From Hymenobacter cellulosivorans (GTDB lineage: Bacteria > Bacteroidota > Bacteroidia > Cytophagales > Hymenobacteraceae): 64,000 nucleotides of DNA. Positions 49,677 to 58,829 of the stretch are shown here, one piece after another. The stretch spans positions 2,856,501 through 2,920,500 of the forward strand of contig NZ_CP095049.1 of NCBI RefSeq assembly GCF_022919135.1. Reading direction: 5' to 3'. The notes under the pieces are model-generated. The model was not told the origin of the DNA and searched no databases. It was given only the letters and a program-made list of their open reading frames with translations. Each line of letters starts with the position of its first letter. Within the stretch, counting starts at the first letter, position 1. The translations under genes were made by a program, and so were the position numbers.

Positions 49677-52556
49677 ATGAACCTTTCTTTACCGCGGAGT
49701 GCCGGTAAGTGGGTATTAGTGCTGGTGGCCAGCGTGCTAAGCCTGTTTGGGCTGCACTCTACGGCCCAGGCATCCCACATTCGGGCTGGTGATATTCAGG
49801 CGAAAAGCGACACCACTTATCCGTTTGGAGATAAGCGCAACAATCCGCGCCGCATCTTCTTCAAGATGGTGACTTACACCGACTTTAGAGATACCAATGT
49901 CGACGAGCCCTTTGTTACTATCTTTTATGGGGATGGTACCAGCAGCGGCCTGCGCGGGGTGCCGCGCTTCAGCAAAACTCAGGTTACCGAGGATACCTAC
50001 CGCAACGTGTACTACTTCGAGCACACCTACAATGCGGATCGCAGCTACACGGTAAGCTACATCGGGGAAAACCGGAAAACCGGGGTGCAGAACATGACCG
50101 AGTCGGAAAACCAGACGTTCTACATCGCCACGCGCATTACCATAGACCCCGGTATTGGCATCAATCGCTCACCGGTGCTCAATGCTCCCGCCATTGATAA
50201 AGCGAGCTTCGAGCAGGTCTTTTTGCACAATCCTGCCGCCTCGGATGCCGACGGTGACTCACTCTCGTATGAGCTTCTGGTAAGTCAGCAATCCAGCCTG
50301 ATTCAGACGGCTCTTGACAATAACAATACGCCGAATCCGCGGCCGACCACCGGGTTTGTGTTTCCCAACCTGGTGTCGCCTCCCGGTACCCGCGTGCCTT
50401 ATCTGAATGAGCCCACCGGGCCGGGCGCCATCTTCCGGATTGACGTCCGCAATGGGCAGATGGTCTGGAACTCGCCCAGCCGCTTGGGAGACTTCAACGT
50501 GGCGCTGATTGTGCGGGAATGGCGCCGCACCGAGTTTGGTATCCGTGAAATTGGCAGCGTTATCCGCGACATGCAGATTCAGGTGCGGGCTACCAACAAC
50601 AAGCGGCCTACGGTAAATATTCCGGCGGATATCTGCGTGGTAGCTGGGGTGCAGGTACGCAAAAGAATTACGGCCACCGACCCCGATAACGACAAGGTAT
50701 TGATTGAGGCCTTTAGCGGCCTGATTGGTCGCCGAGTGGCCCCGGCCACCTTCGTGCAAACAAACCAGGGTCCTAACCCGGTAGCGCAGGGTATTTTCCG
50801 CTGGACGCCGGAGTGTGCTGACGTGGCGGCTCAACCGTATCAGGTTGTTTTTAAGGCTACTGACCAGCCCAAACCCGGCGAAACGGCCCTAATTGATGAG
50901 AAGGTTTTGCGGATCAAGGTTGTTGGGCCTCGACCGGACAACGTGCGGGCTAGGCAAAATCAGAACAATGTGCTACTGACCTGGGACCGGTACGCGTGTC
51001 AGAATGCTACGCGCTTGTTGATCTTCCGTAAGGAAGGCTGCACGACTACCCCGACTGATACCTGTCAGACTGGTATTCCGCCCGGTTCGGGATACGAGCA
51101 GATTGCTGAGCTTAAAGATGTGACGTTGCAGTCTTACCTCGACAACGGTACCATTTCAAAGCTGCAGCGCGGCCGCACCTACAGCTACCGGATTTACGCC
51201 GAGTTCCCACTGCCCGCTGGTGGGGCTAGCTTGGCGTCCCTGGAAGCCTGTGTAACGCTTGAGGGGCGGGCTGCTGTGCTGACCAACGTTACTATTGACA
51301 AAACTGACCGCACTAGCGGGGTAGTAACAGTTCGTTGGACCCAGCCCACGGGTACCGGAGGCTTCGTGGATCCAGGATACCGACTGTACCGCGGGCAGGG
51401 GCAGAATGCTTCCAGAGCTCAGTCCAAACTGGTGAAAACCACGAGCGACCTTTCGGATACGGAGTTTGTAGATAGGGGCCGCAATACGCTGGACAGCACC
51501 TTCACGTATCACCTGGAATTCTTCCGGAAAGACCCCTCGGGTGCCACTGCTCCTCCCTTAGTAGAAACCTCTGGCCCGGCTTCTACTGTGCGCCTGGCAG
51601 GTTCGGCTAATGCCGAAGGCCGGCAAGTAACGCTGACCTGGACCTTTAATGTGCCGTGGAAAAACACGGAACCGGGCTTTTATACTGCCATCTACCGGCG
51701 CAGCCCGGGCAGTTCTGCCTTCGTCCTGCTCGATTCGGTACAGCAGACAACCACCTACACGGATACCGGCGCCAAGCTGGCCCTGGTACCGGGTGCACAG
51801 TACTATTATTACGTACGCACCATCGGTACCTATAATGACCCCCAGGTGCCTCCCCGGTTGAAAAACCTGAGTCAGGAACTACCAGTGCTGCTGGTGCCCA
51901 CACCCTGCCGCCCCGTAGTGACTATCAAGAGTGACTGTGAGGAGCTGAAAAAGCGGGTGTTGAACCGCCCAGGCTACTTCCCAGCTGCTGGCGAAACGTA
52001 TACCAATGAGCTAAGCTGGACGCTGGATTCCAACAGTCCACAGGGCTGCAGCACAAACATTGCCTATTACCGGATCTTCTACCGGGCTTCCGGGGAAACC
52101 AACTACGTGCTGGTCGACTCGACCCGTGGCCCGGAAATGACCTACTCGCACCGAGGGTTGAAAGAGCAGGCAGCTTGTTATCAGGTGCAGGCTGTGGGTA
52201 GTCTGGGAAATCGGCGTAGCGAGTTGAGTGAAGAGAAGTGCGTCGACAACTGTGTCGTCTTCGAACTGCCCAACATCTTCACGCCCAATGGTGACGGTAT
52301 CAATGACACGTTCCGTCCCCGGGTAGCTTCGCCCTTGCGTAAAGTCCGCTTCCAGGCCTTCAACCGCTGGGGCGTGAAAGTATTCGAGGGAGAAAATGAC
52401 CCCAACATCAACTGGACCGGCAATGCTACGTCCGGCGAGCGGGGCAAAGGCGTACAGGTACCCGACGGCGTGTACTACTACCTGGCCGAAGTGGAGTTTG
52501 CAGATGCCAACTCGACCAAGATTACGTATAAAGGCTGGGTCGAAATAACGCACTAG
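49677..52556 (+). CDS. Large surface protein with gliding-type C-terminal domain (CHU_C, type IX secretion)
   Basis: A 959-residue protein with a signal peptide (ending near residue 32, TAQA), followed by SHIRAGDIQAK, an opening typical of Bacteroidota adhesin-like proteins. The middle holds Ig/fibronectin-like beta domains. The last 90 residues form the gliding-motility-associated C-terminal domain: FELPNIFTPNGDGINDTF, FNRWGVKVFEG and a terminal DGVYYYLAEVEF...YKGWVEI. This is a type B signal for type IX secretion, so the protein is probably surface-bound or released. No enzymatic domain is visible. Confidence 0.88.
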   Translation: MNLSLPRSAGKWVLVLVASVLSLFGLHSTAQASHIRAGDIQAKSDTTYPFGDKRNNPRRIFFKMVTYTDFRDTNVDEPFVTIFYGDGTSSGLRGVPRFSKTQVTEDTYRNVYYFEHTYNADRSYTVSYIGENRKTGVQNMTESENQTFYIATRITIDPGIGINRSPVLNAPAIDKASFEQVFLHNPAASDADGDSLSYELLVSQQSSLIQTALDNNNTPNPRPTTGFVFPNLVSPPGTRVPYLNEPTGPGAIFRIDVRNGQMVWNSPSRLGDFNVALIVREWRRTEFGIREIGSVIRDMQIQVRATNNKRPTVNIPADICVVAGVQVRKRITATDPDNDKVLIEAFSGLIGRRVAPATFVQTNQGPNPVAQGIFRWTPECADVAAQPYQVVFKATDQPKPGETALIDEKVLRIKVVGPRPDNVRARQNQNNVLLTWDRYACQNATRLLIFRKEGCTTTPTDTCQTGIPPGSGYEQIAELKDVTLQSYLDNGTISKLQRGRTYSYRIYAEFPLPAGGASLASLEACVTLEGRAAVLTNVTIDKTDRTSGVVTVRWTQPTGTGGFVDPGYRLYRGQGQNASRAQSKLVKTTSDLSDTEFVDRGRNTLDSTFTYHLEFFRKDPSGATAPPLVETSGPASTVRLAGSANAEGRQVTLTWTFNVPWKNTEPGFYTAIYRRSPGSSAFVLLDSVQQTTTYTDTGAKLALVPGAQYYYYVRTIGTYNDPQVPPRLKNLSQELPVLLVPTPCRPVVTIKSDCEELKKRVLNRPGYFPAAGETYTNELSWTLDSNSPQGCSTNIAYYRIFYRASGETNYVLVDSTRGPEMTYSHRGLKEQAACYQVQAVGSLGNRRSELSEEKCVDNCVVFELPNIFTPNGDGINDTFRPRVASPLRKVRFQAFNRWGVKVFEGENDPNINWTGNATSGERGKGVQVPDGVYYYLAEVEFADANSTKITYKGWVEITH

Positions 52557-52572
52557 CGTAATTTGCTCCGGC

Positions 52573-52610
52573 AAAAAAACCCGCTTCCAAGCTTGGAAGC
52601 GGGTTTTTTT
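52573..52610. terminator. Perfect 38-bp palindromic terminator
   Basis: Seven A, CCCGCTTCC, a central AAGCTT and the exact mirror ending in seven T. It ends the surface protein gene and could act in both directions. Confidence 0.9.
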
Positions 52611-52682
52611 ATTCCTGTATCTTGCCGTCCCAATCACGCAGAACTTTCCTTCCCACTTTATTACCGCCTTCACTTTTCTTGT

Positions 52683-53570
52683 ATGAAAGCAGTTATTTTT
52701 CCCGGTCAGGGCAGCCAGTTTACCGGCATGGGCCGCGACCTGTACGAGCAGCAGCCTGCCGCCCGGCAGCTGATGGACCAGGCCAACGAAATTCTGGGCT
52801 TCCGCCTGACGGACGTTATGTTTACCGGCTCAGAGGAAGACCTACGCCAGACCAACGTAACCCAGCCCGCCATTTTCCTGCATTCGGTGGCCCTAGCTAC
52901 GGTGCTGCCCGACTTGCGCCCTGACATGGTGGCCGGTCATTCCCTAGGCGAGTTTTCGGCCCTGGTAGCGGCCAAAGTGCTCAAGTTTGAAGATGCCTTG
53001 CAGCTGGTAGCTCAGCGCGCCCAGGCCATGCAGGCCGCTTGCCAGGAACAGCCCGGCACCATGGCCGCCATCCTCGGCCTCGATGATGACACAACCGTAC
53101 GCATCTGCCAGGAAATCACCGAGGCCGGCAATGTGGTAGTGGCCGCTAATTTTAACTGCCCCGGCCAGCTGGTCGTTTCCGGCTCTCAGCGCGGCATTGA
53201 GCTGGCTTGTGAGCAGCTGAAAGCCGCCGGCGCCAAGCGGGCCTTGCCGCTGCCCGTCGGTGGCGCGTTCCACTCCCCGCTGATGCAGTCGGCTGAGGCG
53301 GCCCTAGCCCAGGCTATCGAGCGGACGCAGTTCTCGGCCGGCACCTGCGCCGTATACCAGAACGTGGACGCCGCCCCGCACCGCGACCCGGACGAAATTC
53401 GCCAGAACCTGGTACGCCAGCTCACCGCTCCGGTCCGGTGGACCCAAAGCGTGCAGCGCATGGTTGCTGACGGCGCTACGGAATTTGTGGAGTGCGGCCC
53501 GGGCAAGGTGCTGCTAGGACTGGTAAAGAAAATTGCGCCGGAAGCAGCAGGCAGCTCGGCTGCGGTGTAG
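52683..53570 (+). CDS. fabD: Malonyl-CoA:ACP transacylase (FabD)
   Basis: A 295-residue acyltransferase that loads malonyl groups onto acyl carrier protein for fatty acid synthesis. FPGQGSQFTGMGRDL, the active-site GHSLGEF (S87), QRAQAMQ, and GAFHSPLM with the catalytic histidine are present, as is the terminal ECGPGKVLLGLVKK. The ATG at 52683 gives the family start MKAVIFPGQG. A very long perfect hairpin follows (53582-53650). Confidence 0.95.
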   Translation: MKAVIFPGQGSQFTGMGRDLYEQQPAARQLMDQANEILGFRLTDVMFTGSEEDLRQTNVTQPAIFLHSVALATVLPDLRPDMVAGHSLGEFSALVAAKVLKFEDALQLVAQRAQAMQAACQEQPGTMAAILGLDDDTTVRICQEITEAGNVVVAANFNCPGQLVVSGSQRGIELACEQLKAAGAKRALPLPVGGAFHSPLMQSAEAALAQAIERTQFSAGTCAVYQNVDAAPHRDPDEIRQNLVRQLTAPVRWTQSVQRMVADGATEFVECGPGKVLLGLVKKIAPEAAGSSAAV

Positions 53571-53581
53571 CTGTTTCCAGG

Positions 53582-53650
53582 AGAACTACCTGTACATACT
53601 AAAAGCGGCCTCCTTTAGAGAGGCCGCTTTTAGTATGTACAGGTAGTTCT
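53582..53650. terminator. Hairpin with perfect 31-bp arms after fabD
   Basis: Arms 53582-53612 and 53620-53650 are exact reverse complements around a 7-base loop. The core (AAAAGCGGCCTC with GAGGCCGCTTTT) is a normal terminator, but pairing continues for about 17 bp past the T run, which is unusual. Confidence 0.75.
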
Positions 53651-53689
53651 ACCAGCCCTGACAGTGCTCGTAACACAAGTCTTTGTAGA

Positions 53690-54115
53690 CTAAGCAAAGT
53701 GCGAGAATCCTAAGCTGAAGGCGAGCTTAGCGTTTTCTACTTGCCGGATTTTTTGCTTTAAACCGGCAGAGACGAATACATGGTTTTTTTCAAATACATA
53801 TATCCGGAGTCCATCAGCTGGAACAGTGCTGATTGTTTCAAAAGAGATACTGTTCTTTATAGCAACTTCTATATACTCGCTTGATAAAGTGTTTCTTACT
53901 GTATCCACAATGGTGGCCGGATATATAGCTAGCTGGTCGTCCAATTCGGTTAGAACAGCTCGGTATTTCTGGTGCAGAAGAACGTAGTCATAATTGGTCA
54001 GCACATCAGTCAGCTTATCATGTTTCATGACGCGAAAGACATGGCCTTCTGTTCGCCACAACATCAGATCTGAAACAGAGCGGCTGGTCAAATTCCAAAG
54101 TTGTATCTTTTGCAA
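53690..54115 (-). CDS. Hypothetical AT-rich orphan gene
   Basis: A 141-residue protein starting with TTG (MQKIQLWNLTSRSVSD). No domain is recognised. It has mixed alpha/beta segments (DYVLLHQKYRAVLTELDDQLAIYP, LRIYVFEKNHVFVSAGLKQKIRQV) and no signal peptide. Its base composition and codon use are clearly more AT-rich than the surrounding genes, which suggests recent acquisition, possibly from another Bacteroidota. It sits between a very long hairpin and folK. The protein looks well-formed, so it is likely expressed or recently so. Confidence 0.55.
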   Translation of the reverse strand: MQKIQLWNLTSRSVSDLMLWRTEGHVFRVMKHDKLTDVLTNYDYVLLHQKYRAVLTELDDQLAIYPATIVDTVRNTLSSEYIEVAIKNSISFETISTVPADGLRIYVFEKNHVFVSAGLKQKIRQVENAKLAFSLGFSHFA

Positions 54116-54203
54116 AGCAGGAAGTTAAATAGTGAGAAATCAGTGCGGCCGGATCCTTTGAAAGAGGTTTGGCGGGTATTTATCAGCTAAATCTTAATTA
54201 AAG

Positions 54204-54689
54204 TTATCCTTTGAACAGCTGTACTGCGAGTGTGTCGGGACAGGAAGTCAACAAGTCCGCAATGGTGTTTGCTAGTCCAGGATGCACTACCTGCGCCGCA
54301 ATTTCGGCCAGCGGCACCAACGCGAAGCGGCGCTCCGGCAGGCGAGGGTGGGGCACTTGTAGTTGGGGCAAATTTACAATCAGGTTGTCGTAGAGCAGGA
54401 TGTCTACGTCCAGGGTGCGGGCTCCCCAGCGCACGAGCCGCTCCCGGCCGGCCTGTTGTTCAACCTGTTGACAGGCGGCCAACAAATCAAGCGGGGCAAG
54501 CTCAGTTTTCAGCTGCACGGCCTGATTCAGAAAGGCCGGCTGCTCTTCCAGGCCCCAGGCCGCCGTTTCGTAAAGCCCCGACTGCGCCGTAACTGGTCCG
54601 GCCTGGCGTCCGAGTTCAGCAACGGCAGTGGCAAGGATAGCCTTCCGGTCTCCTAAGTTGCTGCCCAGCAGCAGGTAGGCCATACTCAT
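54204..54689 (-). CDS. folK: Hydroxymethyl-dihydropterin pyrophosphokinase (FolK)
   Basis: A 161-residue HPPK of the folate pathway. AYLLLGSNLGDRKA, the ETAAWG loop, AFLNQAV, and RWGARTLDVDILLYDN with the magnesium-binding aspartates are intact, followed by VPHPRLPERRFALVPLAEIA. It overlaps the stop of the upstream hydrolase gene by one base, so the two are cotranscribed. Confidence 0.95.
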   Translation of the reverse strand: MSMAYLLLGSNLGDRKAILATAVAELGRQAGPVTAQSGLYETAAWGLEEQPAFLNQAVQLKTELAPLDLLAACQQVEQQAGRERLVRWGARTLDVDILLYDNLIVNLPQLQVPHPRLPERRFALVPLAEIAAQVVHPGLANTIADLLTSCPDTLAVQLFKG

Positions 54690-55558
54690 CAGTGGGCGCG
54701 GAAGAACTCGATGGTCTTATCCGCAATGCCCTGTGCCAGCTCCGGTAGCTTATCCTCGTCCCAGGGGTGCTTGCCGCCGAACATGTGACCCGCGCCCGGC
54801 ACAATGACTAGCTCGGCGTCGGGCTTGTAGCTTTTCAGGTCGTGGGCCATCTGTACGGGCAAGGTTTCGTCTTGGTCGCCGTGCACAATCAGCAGGGGCT
54901 GGTGGAGCTTGTCACGCACGTTGCCGGCAATGTCGAGGCGCTGCTGGTTGGCATGGTAGTCTTCCACGAGCTGGTAATACAGCGGCATCCGCTGCTTGGT
55001 ACGCGCATTTTCGATGTACTGCACCCCGTCCTGCTGCCACTGCTGCATTACCGGTTCGGGCCAGCGCGGGTTCACGCTGCTGATAGGTGCCCAGCCGGCC
55101 ACGGCCTTCACCCGGGCATCTTCCGCCGCCTTGAGCAGCACGATGCCGCCCCCGCGACTGTGGCCTACCAGGTAGATGCGGCTCAGATCCACTTCGGCGG
55201 CGGGCAGCACCGAGGTAGCGGGCTCGTGCAGGTAGTCGAGCAAGGTGCCCAGGTCGTTGAGTTCCAGGCTGAAGTTGTTGCGGCCAAATGCTTCCATATC
55301 TTCCAGGTCGCCGGTGCCGCCGGGCACCACGCCGTTGTGCGACAGGTTGAGCTTCACGAACACAAAGTTATGGGCGGCAAAGTAGTCGGCTAGCACGTTG
55401 AAGTGGCCCCAGTCCTTGAAGCCTTTAAAGCCGTGCACGAACACCACTACCGGCTTGGGCTGCCCAGTGGGCTGGAAGCGGGCATCGGCGGCAAACGGGC
55501 GCGCGTGGTGGAGCGAGGAAAGCAGAAACTCGACGTGGATAGGAGCGGAAGTCGGCAT
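54689..55558 (-). CDS. Alpha/beta hydrolase (prolyl oligopeptidase/dienelactone hydrolase-like)
   Basis: A 289-residue cytoplasmic hydrolase. VVVFVHGFKGFKDWGHF holds the oxyanion loop, YLVGHSRGGGIVLL the nucleophile serine, VHGDQDETLP the aspartate and GAGHMFGG the histidine. The substrate is unknown. The ATG at 55558 (MPTSAPIHVEF) fits better than the earlier in-frame ATG at 55579. It is followed directly by folK. Confidence 0.88.
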   Translation of the reverse strand: MPTSAPIHVEFLLSSLHHARPFAADARFQPTGQPKPVVVFVHGFKGFKDWGHFNVLADYFAAHNFVFVKLNLSHNGVVPGGTGDLEDMEAFGRNNFSLELNDLGTLLDYLHEPATSVLPAAEVDLSRIYLVGHSRGGGIVLLKAAEDARVKAVAGWAPISSVNPRWPEPVMQQWQQDGVQYIENARTKQRMPLYYQLVEDYHANQQRLDIAGNVRDKLHQPLLIVHGDQDETLPVQMAHDLKSYKPDAELVIVPGAGHMFGGKHPWDEDKLPELAQGIADKTIEFFRAH

Positions 55559-55751
55559 GGCAAGGCGGTTTGGCGGCAAGGTAGCAGTCGGCGCCCAAGT
55601 TTGCGCTACGGGCCAGCTTCCGGCAAAGTAGTGGGCAAAAACTCTTCCGCACGGCTATTGGTTAGGAAACCGCCGTGCGGCCCCGTATCATTGCAGCGCT
55701 TTGAGCTGCCACGGCGGGTTCTTGGCCGCTTTGAGTTGCTCAAGCCCTTGC

Positions 55752-56732
55752 ATGAAAAGTACCCTGGATGTCATACAGGCCCCCATTGCGGCCGAAATGG
55801 AGGAATTTGAACGCAAATTCCGCGCTTCCATGCAAACCAATGTGCTGCTGCTCGACAAAATTATGGGCTACATTGTCAAGCGCAAGGGCAAGCAGATCCG
55901 GCCGATGTTCGTGTTCTTCACGGCCAAAATCAGCGGCGGCGACCCGCTGCCCGAAGCCACTTTCCGGGGCGCGGCCCTGATTGAGCTCCTGCACACGGCC
56001 ACGTTGGTGCACGACGACGTGGTGGATGAAAGCAACTACCGCCGGGGCTTTTTTTCTATCAATGCCCTGTGGAAAAACAAGATTGCCGTGCTCGTCGGCG
56101 ACTATCTATTGTCTAGAGGCATGGCCCTGGCCCTGGAAAACGACGATTTTGCTCTGCTCAAAATTGTGAACAATGCCGTGCGCGAGCTGAGCGAAGGCGA
56201 ACTGCTGCAAATCGAAAAAGCCCGCCGCCTCGACATCACCGAGGACATTTACTTCGACATTATCCGTCAGAAAACGGCCTCTCTCATTGCCTCCTGCTGC
56301 GCCGTGGGTGCCGCCTCGGCCGGCTCGGATAAGGAAACGATAGAGCGGGCCCGACTTTTTGGCGAGAAAGTAGGCATGGCCTTCCAGATCAAGGACGACC
56401 TGTTCGACTTCGGTACCGATGAAATCGGCAAGCCGGTAGGTATTGATATTAAGGAGAAAAAGATGACCCTGCCGCTGATTTACGCCCTACAGCAGGCTGA
56501 TTGGTTGACCAAGCGCCGCGTCATCTTCAACGTAAAGAACAATGAAGGCCGCCGCGACCGGGTGCAGGCCGTCATCGACTTCGTGAAAAAATCCGGGGGC
56601 CTCGATTACGCCATTACCGTCATGAAGCGCTACCGCGACGAGGCCCTGAGCATCCTGCACAGCTTCCCGGAATCACCTTCCCGCACTTCGCTAGAACAGC
56701 TCATCAACTATACGATTGAGCGGGAGAAGTAG
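55752..56732 (+). CDS. Long-chain polyprenyl diphosphate synthase
   Basis: A 326-residue trans-prenyltransferase. The first aspartate-rich motif is in TLVHDDVVDES and the second in IKDDLFDFG, with GKQIRPMFVFFTAKI (substrate binding) before them. Such enzymes make octaprenyl- or longer diphosphates for menaquinone; a geranylgeranyl diphosphate synthase for carotenoids cannot be excluded, but the small residues upstream of the first motif fit long chains. The ATG at 55752 is the family start. Confidence 0.88.
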   Translation: MKSTLDVIQAPIAAEMEEFERKFRASMQTNVLLLDKIMGYIVKRKGKQIRPMFVFFTAKISGGDPLPEATFRGAALIELLHTATLVHDDVVDESNYRRGFFSINALWKNKIAVLVGDYLLSRGMALALENDDFALLKIVNNAVRELSEGELLQIEKARRLDITEDIYFDIIRQKTASLIASCCAVGAASAGSDKETIERARLFGEKVGMAFQIKDDLFDFGTDEIGKPVGIDIKEKKMTLPLIYALQQADWLTKRRVIFNVKNNEGRRDRVQAVIDFVKKSGGLDYAITVMKRYRDEALSILHSFPESPSRTSLEQLINYTIEREK

Positions 56733-56828
56733 GGTTGTTAATGTGAGGAATGCGCTGCTGTGCTAGCACTTTTCTGTCTTTGCGAGCGAAGTCATCCGTC
56801 CTCAGGAATGTGCTGAGCTTTCTAAATC

Positions 56829-56866
56829 AATAAGCCCTTTCCCGTAACAACGAGAAAGGGCTTATT
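56829..56866. terminator. Bidirectional terminator
   Basis: Perfect 13-bp arms AATAAGCCCTTTC and GAAAGGGCTTATT with a 12-base loop, between convergent genes. Confidence 0.75.
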
Positions 56867-56940
56867 AGTTAATGCCGACGGGGTGCTTGGTAAGCTCGCA
56901 ATGATACGCGTTCAGCATTAGCCCAGCAGCACATTCATAA

Positions 56941-57243
56941 TTAGCTTTTGACCTGGTAGGCTACGCTTTCGGGCTTTACTTCCGATACGTCGAATAGCAC
57001 GCCGTCGAAGGTGCTTTTTACGGTGATTTCGTGGGTCATCTCGCAGCCTGGGCACTTGATTTCCTCTTTCTCAAACTGGCCGTCGTCTTCCGTGGAATTG
57101 GCCAAATGGTCGGGAGCAGGCACGCCGATCAGGTCGGTGAATACTTCGGTCTGGCAGTGGTTGCACTCGAATTTGAGTCCGACAGTGCGGCCTTGCAGTT
57201 CATCGACGGGTGCAAGGGTATTGGCTTTTTGCTGAATCCACAT
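56941..57243 (-). CDS. Zinc-ribbon-like hypothetical protein
   Basis: A 100-residue protein with two CxxC knuckles, FECNHCQTEVF (about 26-36) and IKCPGCEMTHE (about 63-73), which together would bind one zinc. The linker is acidic. I do not recognise the family; it may be a small nucleic-acid- or protein-binding zinc protein. The upstream gap carries the divergent promoter of the P450 gene. Confidence 0.72.
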   Translation of the reverse strand: MWIQQKANTLAPVDELQGRTVGLKFECNHCQTEVFTDLIGVPAPDHLANSTEDDGQFEKEEIKCPGCEMTHEITVKSTFDGVLFDVSEVKPESVAYQVKS

Positions 57244-57368
57244 AAGTGAAGGGTTTGGTTTGGTTGGAGTAGGAATAGGGTAGGAGGGGGCCGAAGCCCT
57301 GCCGTAGCTTACGAGGCTGCCTCCAAAAAAGATAGACCCGGTCGCGTGGCGCGTGGCCCCCGCGCGGT

Positions 57369-57376
57369 TACTTTTG
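57369..57376 (+). promoter_or_regulatory. -7 box of the cytochrome P450 gene
   Basis: TACTTTTG, a perfect -7 match, 28 bases upstream of the ATG at 57405. No TTG at -33. Confidence 0.45.
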
Positions 57377-57404
57377 GCCGCTGTCTTGTGTTTGCTGGTA
57401 ACTT

Positions 57405-58829
57405 ATGGCTGAACTCACTGCTTTCTCCGCTACTGCCTCCCACCTGCCGCAGGTGCCGCGCTGGCAATCCATCCTCCGGTCCTTCGCCCTGGCCAAAGAC
57501 CCGCTGCCCGTCCTGGACCAGACCCTGCGCCGCTTCGGCGACACCGTGCGGCTCTACATCGGCGGGGTGCAGCCCTCCATCCTGACCCAGGACCCGGGCC
57601 TGATCAACCACATTCTGCAGAAAAACCACCGCAACTACAGCAAGTCCAAGTTTACCCAGGGCTTCTCCCGCTACATCGGCCACGGCTTGCTCACCAACGA
57701 AGGCTCCGACTGGCTGCGGCAGCGCCGCCTGATTCAGCCGGGCTTTCACCGGCAGCGCGTGGCCGGCCTCACGCAGTTGATGCAGGAAATTATTGCCGAA
57801 ACCCTAGCTCCGTTGCGCCAGCAGGCCGCGGCCAATGGGGGAGTGGTGACCGTGTCGACTCACGAGCTGATGACCAAGCTGACTTTCCGCATTATTGCCA
57901 GCTCGGTGTTCAGCACCAACTTTTCCGGCGCCGAGCTGGACCAAGTTGCCCGCCTCATCACCGAAATCCAGGCGTTTTACGTGCGCACCATCCGCCAGCC
58001 CTACCTGAATCCGTGGTTCCGGTTGCGCGGGCAGTTCCGCTACCACGACCAGCTCACCCAGGAGCTGCGCACGTTGCTGGGCCGCTACATTGCCGCCCGC
58101 CGCCGGGAAAACGAGATGCCCGAGGCCATTACCCCGCCCGACGACCTGCTGCAAATGCTGCTCGACGTGCGCTACGAGGACACCGGCCTGCCCATGACCG
58201 ACGAGCAGCTCCTCGACGAGGCCCTGATTCTGCTGATTGCCGGCCACGAAACCAGCGCCAACGCCCTTACCTGGCTGCTTTATTTACTGGGTCAGCATCC
58301 GCAAGAGGCAGCGGCCATTCAGGCTGAGACGGCCACTGTGCTGGCTTCGCGTAGTGCCGGGCAGGAGTCGGCTGTTTTCACCTTCGAGGAATTGCCCCGC
58401 CTGGGCCGGGCCCTGTATGCCGTGCAGGAAGCCATGCGCCTTTACCCGCCCGCCTGGATGGTGGACCGCGTGGCCCTGGCCGACGACGAATACCAGGGCC
58501 TGCGCATCCCGAAAGGCACACTGTTTTCGCTTTATATCTACGGGCTGCACCACGCGCCCCGGCACTGGCAGCAGCCCACCGAGTTTCAGCCCTTGCGGTT
58601 TGCCCCGGGCCAAACGCCGCTGGTGCCCGGCGCTTACCTGCCTTTCGGCGGCGGCCCGCGCCTGTGCATCGGCATGCAGTTCGCCCTGACGGAAATGCAG
58701 CTCGTAACCCTGGAGCTGCTGCGGCACTTTGACGTAGAGTTGGTTGCCAAGCAGCCCACCGTTCCGACGCAGCCCCTGATTACGCTGCGCCCTAAAGGTG
58801 ATTTTGAGGTGCGGCTGAAGCTTCGGTAG
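57405..58829 (+). CDS. Cytochrome P450 monooxygenase
   Basis: A 474-residue soluble P450. The I-helix oxygen site AGHETSANALTW, the ExxR motif in QEAMRLYPPAW and the heme loop PFGGGPRLCIG with the cysteine ligand are all intact. The N-terminus is not clearly membrane-bound. The closest type is the CYP102/CYP4-like group of bacterial P450s, which often act on fatty acids or terpenoids. No reductase or ferredoxin gene is adjacent, so its electron partner is elsewhere and the substrate is unknown. Confidence 0.93.
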   Translation: MAELTAFSATASHLPQVPRWQSILRSFALAKDPLPVLDQTLRRFGDTVRLYIGGVQPSILTQDPGLINHILQKNHRNYSKSKFTQGFSRYIGHGLLTNEGSDWLRQRRLIQPGFHRQRVAGLTQLMQEIIAETLAPLRQQAAANGGVVTVSTHELMTKLTFRIIASSVFSTNFSGAELDQVARLITEIQAFYVRTIRQPYLNPWFRLRGQFRYHDQLTQELRTLLGRYIAARRRENEMPEAITPPDDLLQMLLDVRYEDTGLPMTDEQLLDEALILLIAGHETSANALTWLLYLLGQHPQEAAAIQAETATVLASRSAGQESAVFTFEELPRLGRALYAVQEAMRLYPPAWMVDRVALADDEYQGLRIPKGTLFSLYIYGLHHAPRHWQQPTEFQPLRFAPGQTPLVPGAYLPFGGGPRLCIGMQFALTEMQLVTLELLRHFDVELVAKQPTVPTQPLITLRPKGDFEVRLKLR

